From: Armatimonadota bacterium
GTDB lineage: Bacteria; Sysuimicrobiota; Sysuimicrobiia; Sysuimicrobiales; Kaftiobacteriaceae
Length of the DNA: 64,000 nt
Direction: 5' to 3'
Assembly: GCA_031459765.1 (NCBI GenBank)
Contig: JAVKHY010000003.1
Location: forward strand, 124,001-188,000
Shown: positions 60,939 through 64,000 of the stretch, piece by piece
How the letters are laid out: each line of letters opens with the position of its first letter
Numbering within the stretch: position 1 is the stretch's first letter
Made by a program: the position numbers and the translations under genes
The notes under the pieces: model-generated
Databases searched by the model: none
The model's input: the letters and a program-made list of their open reading frames with translations, nothing else
What the model was told of the DNA's origin: nothing

Positions 60939-62006
60939 ATGCGACGCAAGGGAGTCGTCATCGTCCTGACCGCGCTGCTGCTGGCGGTCGGGGCGCCGTG
61001 GACATCCGGCGCGCCCGCCCTGCCCAAGATCCGGGTGGGCATCGTGGCGGCGATCGATCAGCTGGGCACCCCGGTGGCGCTGGACCGCGGGTTCTTCGAG
61101 AAATGGGGACTGGACGTGACCATCGCCACCCCCTTCCCGACAGGGGTCGACCTCCTGAACGCCCTGCAGGCCGGCGAGATTCAGATGGGTCAGGTCGGCG
61201 TGCCGTTGATCGGCGCCGTCCTGCGCGGGATGGACCTGGTCATTCTCGGCAACTACAGCGGCAGCAGCAGCCGGCTCGGCGGCGACAACACCATGGCCGT
61301 CGTCAGCCGGCCGGGGACCAACATCACGTCCATCCGCGACCTCCGGGGCAAGCGGATCGCCGTCTCCTTCGGGACCATCAGCCACCTGTACATCCTCGGC
61401 GTGCTGGAGCGGGCGCGGCTCTCCGTGAACGACGTGACGCTGGTGAATACCCCGCCCGCCGAGATGCCGGTGGCCCTGCGCGGCGGGGCGGTGGACGCCT
61501 TCGCCACCTGGGATCCCTGGCCCGTGATCGCCCTGCGGGAGATCCCGGGCACCTATGAGGTGGTCCGCGGCGGCGGGTTCATCGGGTTCATGGGCTTCAT
61601 CGTCGCCACGCGGCAGTGGGCCCTGCAGAACCAGGAGACCGTGGAGAAGTTCCTGGCCGCCCGGGCCGAGGCCGACCAGTTCATGCGGGCCAACCCGGTG
61701 AAGACGGCGGAGATCGCCGTCCGCTGGCTGACCGGGATGCGACCGGAGGTGGCCCTGCGCGGCGTGCGGAACAATCTCCCGACGCTGGACATCCGCATCT
61801 CGTACTACAACTACCTGGCGCTGCACAACGGCATGACCACGCTGCACCGCCTGGGATTCCTGCCGGGGGTCTTCGACGTGAACAAGGTCTTCCATCCGGA
61901 GCCGATGCTGAACGTCATGCGACGGTATCCGAATTTGTTCAGCGATCTGCCGCCGATCCCGCCCTCGGCGATGGTCGGGCCGGGGTACGTCTTCAAGGCG
62001 CCGTAG
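60939..62006 (+). CDS. NitT/TauT-type ABC importer substrate-binding protein
   Basis: The 355-residue product has a signal peptide (to SGAPA, about residue 26) and SsuA/NMT1-like features: KIRVGIVAAIDQLGTPVALDRGFF, VDLLNALQAGEIQMGQVGVPLIGAVL, LRGKRIAVSFGTISHLYILG and GGAVDAFATWDPWPVIAL. The ligand is unknown. It is followed by two distinct permease genes and an ATPase, so the importer has a heteromeric channel. GGAGGGA precedes the ATG. It is unlike the 11537 binding protein in the N-terminus. Confidence 0.85.
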   Translation: MRRKGVVIVLTALLLAVGAPWTSGAPALPKIRVGIVAAIDQLGTPVALDRGFFEKWGLDVTIATPFPTGVDLLNALQAGEIQMGQVGVPLIGAVLRGMDLVILGNYSGSSSRLGGDNTMAVVSRPGTNITSIRDLRGKRIAVSFGTISHLYILGVLERARLSVNDVTLVNTPPAEMPVALRGGAVDAFATWDPWPVIALREIPGTYEVVRGGGFIGFMGFIVATRQWALQNQETVEKFLAARAEADQFMRANPVKTAEIAVRWLTGMRPEVALRGVRNNLPTLDIRISYYNYLALHNGMTTLHRLGFLPGVFDVNKVFHPEPMLNVMRRYPNLFSDLPPIPPSAMVGPGYVFKAP

Positions 62007-62013
62007 GAGGACG

Positions 62014-62841
62014 GTGAGGCAGACCGGGGCCGCGGTCCTGCGGGTGCCGCGGCCCCCCCGCAGGCTGGCGGAGGTGGCCCGGGCGGTGGCGTGGTTCGTC
62101 GCCCCCTTCGTCGCCCTCGGGCTGGTCTGGACGGCGGTCATTGAGGTCTACGATGTCCCGCTGCGGGTGTTCCCCGCGCCGACAGATGTGGCGGGCGCCC
62201 TCCGCCAGCAGGCGGCCAGCGGGGCGCTGGGCAATCACATCTGGCAGAGCCTGCGCCGGGTCTTCGTGGGCGGCACGCTGGCCATCCTGACCAGCGTGCC
62301 CCTCGGCGTGGCCGTCAGCACGAACCGCGTGGTCGCCGCCTTCTTCGCCCCGATCCTGCGATTTTTCTCCGTGCTGGCCGGCATCGCCTGGATCCCGCTG
62401 GCCACCCTGTGGTTCGGTTACGGGTTCGGCGCCATCACCTTCATCATCTTCAACGCCGTGTTCTTCGTTGTGGTCTACAACACCATGCTGGGCGTCAGCC
62501 GGATTCCCCTGGCTCTGCGGAATGCGGCCCGGTCCCTGGGTGCCGGACCCTGGCAGATTCTCACGGAGGTCCTGCTGCCCGGGGCGCTGCCCAATATCGT
62601 CACCGGCATCCGCACCGGCATGGGCTTCGCCTGGCGCGGATTGATCGCCGCGGAGATCATCGCCACGAACGCCGGACTGGGCTACATGCTGTTCCTGGCC
62701 CGGGACTTCTACCGGACCGAGGTGATCGTCCTGGGGATGATCCTCATCGGCGCCATCTGGGTCGCCCTCGACCGGCTGGTGCTGGCCCCGCTGGAGCGGC
62801 GCACCATTGAGCGGTGGGGGCTGACGCGACGCGTGACGTGA
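62014..62841 (+). CDS. NitT/TauT-type ABC permease, subunit 1
   Basis: This 275-residue permease has about six helices and an EAA loop (RNAARSLGAGPWQILTEVLLPGALP). FSVLAGIAWIPLATLWFGYG and FAWRGLIAAEIIATNAGLGY are typical of SsuC/TauC. GTG 62014 follows TAGGAGG. It is 61% of the way through a five-gene unit and is clearly different in sequence from the second permease at 62902, so the two likely form a heterodimer. Confidence 0.9.
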   Translation: MRQTGAAVLRVPRPPRRLAEVARAVAWFVAPFVALGLVWTAVIEVYDVPLRVFPAPTDVAGALRQQAASGALGNHIWQSLRRVFVGGTLAILTSVPLGVAVSTNRVVAAFFAPILRFFSVLAGIAWIPLATLWFGYGFGAITFIIFNAVFFVVVYNTMLGVSRIPLALRNAARSLGAGPWQILTEVLLPGALPNIVTGIRTGMGFAWRGLIAAEIIATNAGLGYMLFLARDFYRTEVIVLGMILIGAIWVALDRLVLAPLERRTIERWGLTRRVT

Positions 62842-62877
62842 GCGGGGAAAGGATCCGCCCCGCCCGCAGGGGGCGCG

Positions 62878-62911
62878 ACGGGCGATGACGGTCGACGGGC
62901 GATGACGGTCG
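62878..62911. repeat. Tandem 17-bp duplication spanning a start codon
   Basis: ACGGGCGATGACGGTCG is repeated head-to-tail (62878-62894, 62895-62911). Each copy contains ATG. The second (62902) starts the permease; the first (62885) is out of frame and gives a six-codon frame ending in TGA at 62903-62905 that overlaps the real ATG. Confidence 0.8.
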
Positions 62912-63732
62912 CCGCGGGGACACCTGTGGTCCACCCGCCGCTGTGGCGCCGGGTCCTGGGGTGGATGCTCACCAGGCCGACCTGGCGCACCCTGGGTCCG
63001 TTCATCCCGGTGGTGGCGCTGTGGGGCCTGGTGGTGCGCCTGGAGATCTTCCCCCGCGCCTTCTTCCCGGGCCCGCTGGATGTGCTGCGGGCCTTCGGCA
63101 CTCTCGTCTACAAGGGGATCCTGCCGCAGTACCTGCAGGACAGCGTGGTGCGCCTGGCCGTCGGTGCGGCGGCGGGTGTGCTCGTGGGCGTGCCCTTCGG
63201 GCTGCTCATCGGCCTGCACGCCGGGAGTTACCGCTTCTTCTGGCCCCTGGTGATCTTCTTTCAGGCCATCGGCGACATCGCCTGGCTGCCCATCCTGCTC
63301 ATCTGGTTCGGGTTCACCCTGCGCACCATGACCTTCGTCATCGTCTACACCGTGGTGTTCCCCGTGATCTTCAACACGGCGCTGGGGGTGCGCACCGTGC
63401 CGACGGAGATGATCCGGGCGGCGCAGATGCTCGGCGCGCCGCGCTGGCGCATCCTCACCGACGTCTTTGTGCCGGGGGCGCTGCCCAACATCGTCACCGG
63501 CCTGCGCAACGGATTGGGCTACGGGTGGCGGGCGCTCATCGCGGCGGAGATCATCGTCGGCACTAGCGGCATCGGCTTCATGATGTTCGACGCGCGGCGC
63601 AGCGGCAGCGTGGTGGAGATGTTGCTGGGGATGATCGTCCTGGGCATCCTCTGGTACGTCGTCGACGGCGGGTTGCTGGCCCCGCTGGAACGGGCGACGG
63701 TCCGGCGCTGGGGGATGGTCGTCGATGGCTGA
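62902..63732 (+). CDS. NitT/TauT-type ABC permease, subunit 2
   Basis: This 276-residue permease has LKHLG-free SsuC-type features: FFQAIGDIAWLPILLIWFGFT, an EAA loop (RAAQMLGAPRWRILTDVFVPGALP) and YGWRALIAAEIIVGTSGIGF. It ends over the start of the ATPase gene by 8 bp. The start is ATG 62902 with a 17-bp duplication upstream that has copied its start region. Confidence 0.88.
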   Translation: MTVAAGTPVVHPPLWRRVLGWMLTRPTWRTLGPFIPVVALWGLVVRLEIFPRAFFPGPLDVLRAFGTLVYKGILPQYLQDSVVRLAVGAAAGVLVGVPFGLLIGLHAGSYRFFWPLVIFFQAIGDIAWLPILLIWFGFTLRTMTFVIVYTVVFPVIFNTALGVRTVPTEMIRAAQMLGAPRWRILTDVFVPGALPNIVTGLRNGLGYGWRALIAAEIIVGTSGIGFMMFDARRSGSVVEMLLGMIVLGILWYVVDGGLLAPLERATVRRWGMVVDG

Positions 63733-64000
63733 CCTGGTCATTCGCCACGTGAGCAAGACCTACTTCGACGTCTACACCGGCCAGCACGTGCACGCCCTGC
63801 GCGACGTCTCCCTGGAACTGCGCGAGGGGGAGTTCGTCAGTATCGTCGGGCCCAGCGGGTGCGGCAAGACCACGCTGCTGAACATCATCGCCGGTTTCAT
63901 CCCCCCCAGCCGCGGCGAGGTCCTGCTGGACGGCCGGCGCGTCACCGGCCCCGGCCCCGACCGGGGCGTGGTCTTCCAGAGTTTCGCCCTCTTCCCATGG
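63725..64000 (+). CDS. NitT/TauT-type ABC transporter ATPase, N-terminal fragment
   Basis: The window ends inside this gene after 92 codons. It starts MADLVIRHVSKTYFDVYTGQ and shows Walker A GPSGCGKTT (about residue 42) and the Q-loop FQSFALFPW typical of SsuB/TauB. It is the energising subunit of the importer that starts at 60939. Confidence 0.88.
   Translation, partial: MADLVIRHVSKTYFDVYTGQHVHALRDVSLELREGEFVSIVGPSGCGKTTLLNIIAGFIPPSRGEVLLDGRRVTGPGPDRGVVFQSFALFPW

Overview
The window is a gene-dense, GC-rich bacterial chromosome segment. It has 4-bp stop/start overlaps, frequent GTG starts, FtsEX with a LytM-type activator and a CtpA-type protease, smpB with a tmRNA gene, glutaminyl-tRNA synthetase, PilZ, SLH-domain and sortase genes, and many ABC and TRAP importers. 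There is no rRNA gene. The mix (SLH domain, sortase, CtpA and polysaccharide-deacetylase genes beside ftsEX, TAXI-TRAP) fits a deep-branching Terrabacteria-type lineage, but that placement is inference. The tmRNA tag, ANTTQYAYAA, is a usable lineage marker.

Region 1 (1-11200) is a copper/redox island: two YHS-domain proteins, a His-rich membrane peptide, a Cu+-exporting P1B-ATPase, a run of very small membrane proteins, a stand-alone diheme cytochrome b, a CsoR-like repressor, an OmpR-type two-component system and a BlaI-type repressor. Three promoters here each carry four TTAAC-type hexamers at exact 11-bp spacing, with a -10 box 20-21 nt downstream. This is the strongest regulatory signal in the window and suggests a local regulon.

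Region 2 (11500-21000) holds a NitT/TauT-type ABC importer, a MoeB/ThiF-rhodanese fusion, a decayed peptide-transporter chimera, sfsA, glnS with a possible T-box-like leader, a PilZ protein and hpt. Region 3 (21000-30420) is a long forward run: HEAT-repeat protein, macrodomain, CutA, SurE, FtsE, FtsX, LytM/EnvC-like protein, S41 protease, divergent polysaccharide deacetylase and glutamate dehydrogenase. Region 4 (30700-36330) is a complete branched-chain amino-acid ABC operon, converging on a PhoR/PhoB-like operon (36314-39728) that has its own 11-bp repeat array upstream.

Region 5 (39880-46170) has a large HprK/PEPCK-like P-loop protein, a Kbl/BioF-type enzyme, moeA-moaC-mog, a thioesterase and smpB. 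Region 6 (46190-53900) has an unexplained structured leader before a membrane protein, a TAXI-TRAP importer with its DUF1850 partner, a CAP-domain protein, and a compact operon: Pro-rich LPFTG protein, sortase, PqqD-like protein and HprK-like kinase. That combination of sortase with a PqqD/HprK pair is the best candidate for an undescribed system. Region 7 (53990-64000) has an acetamidase/formamidase, the tmRNA gene, a UbiA-type prenyltransferase, SLH and beta-propeller secreted proteins, an aldo/keto reductase, and a RraA-like protein followed by a second NitT/TauT importer cut off by the window end.
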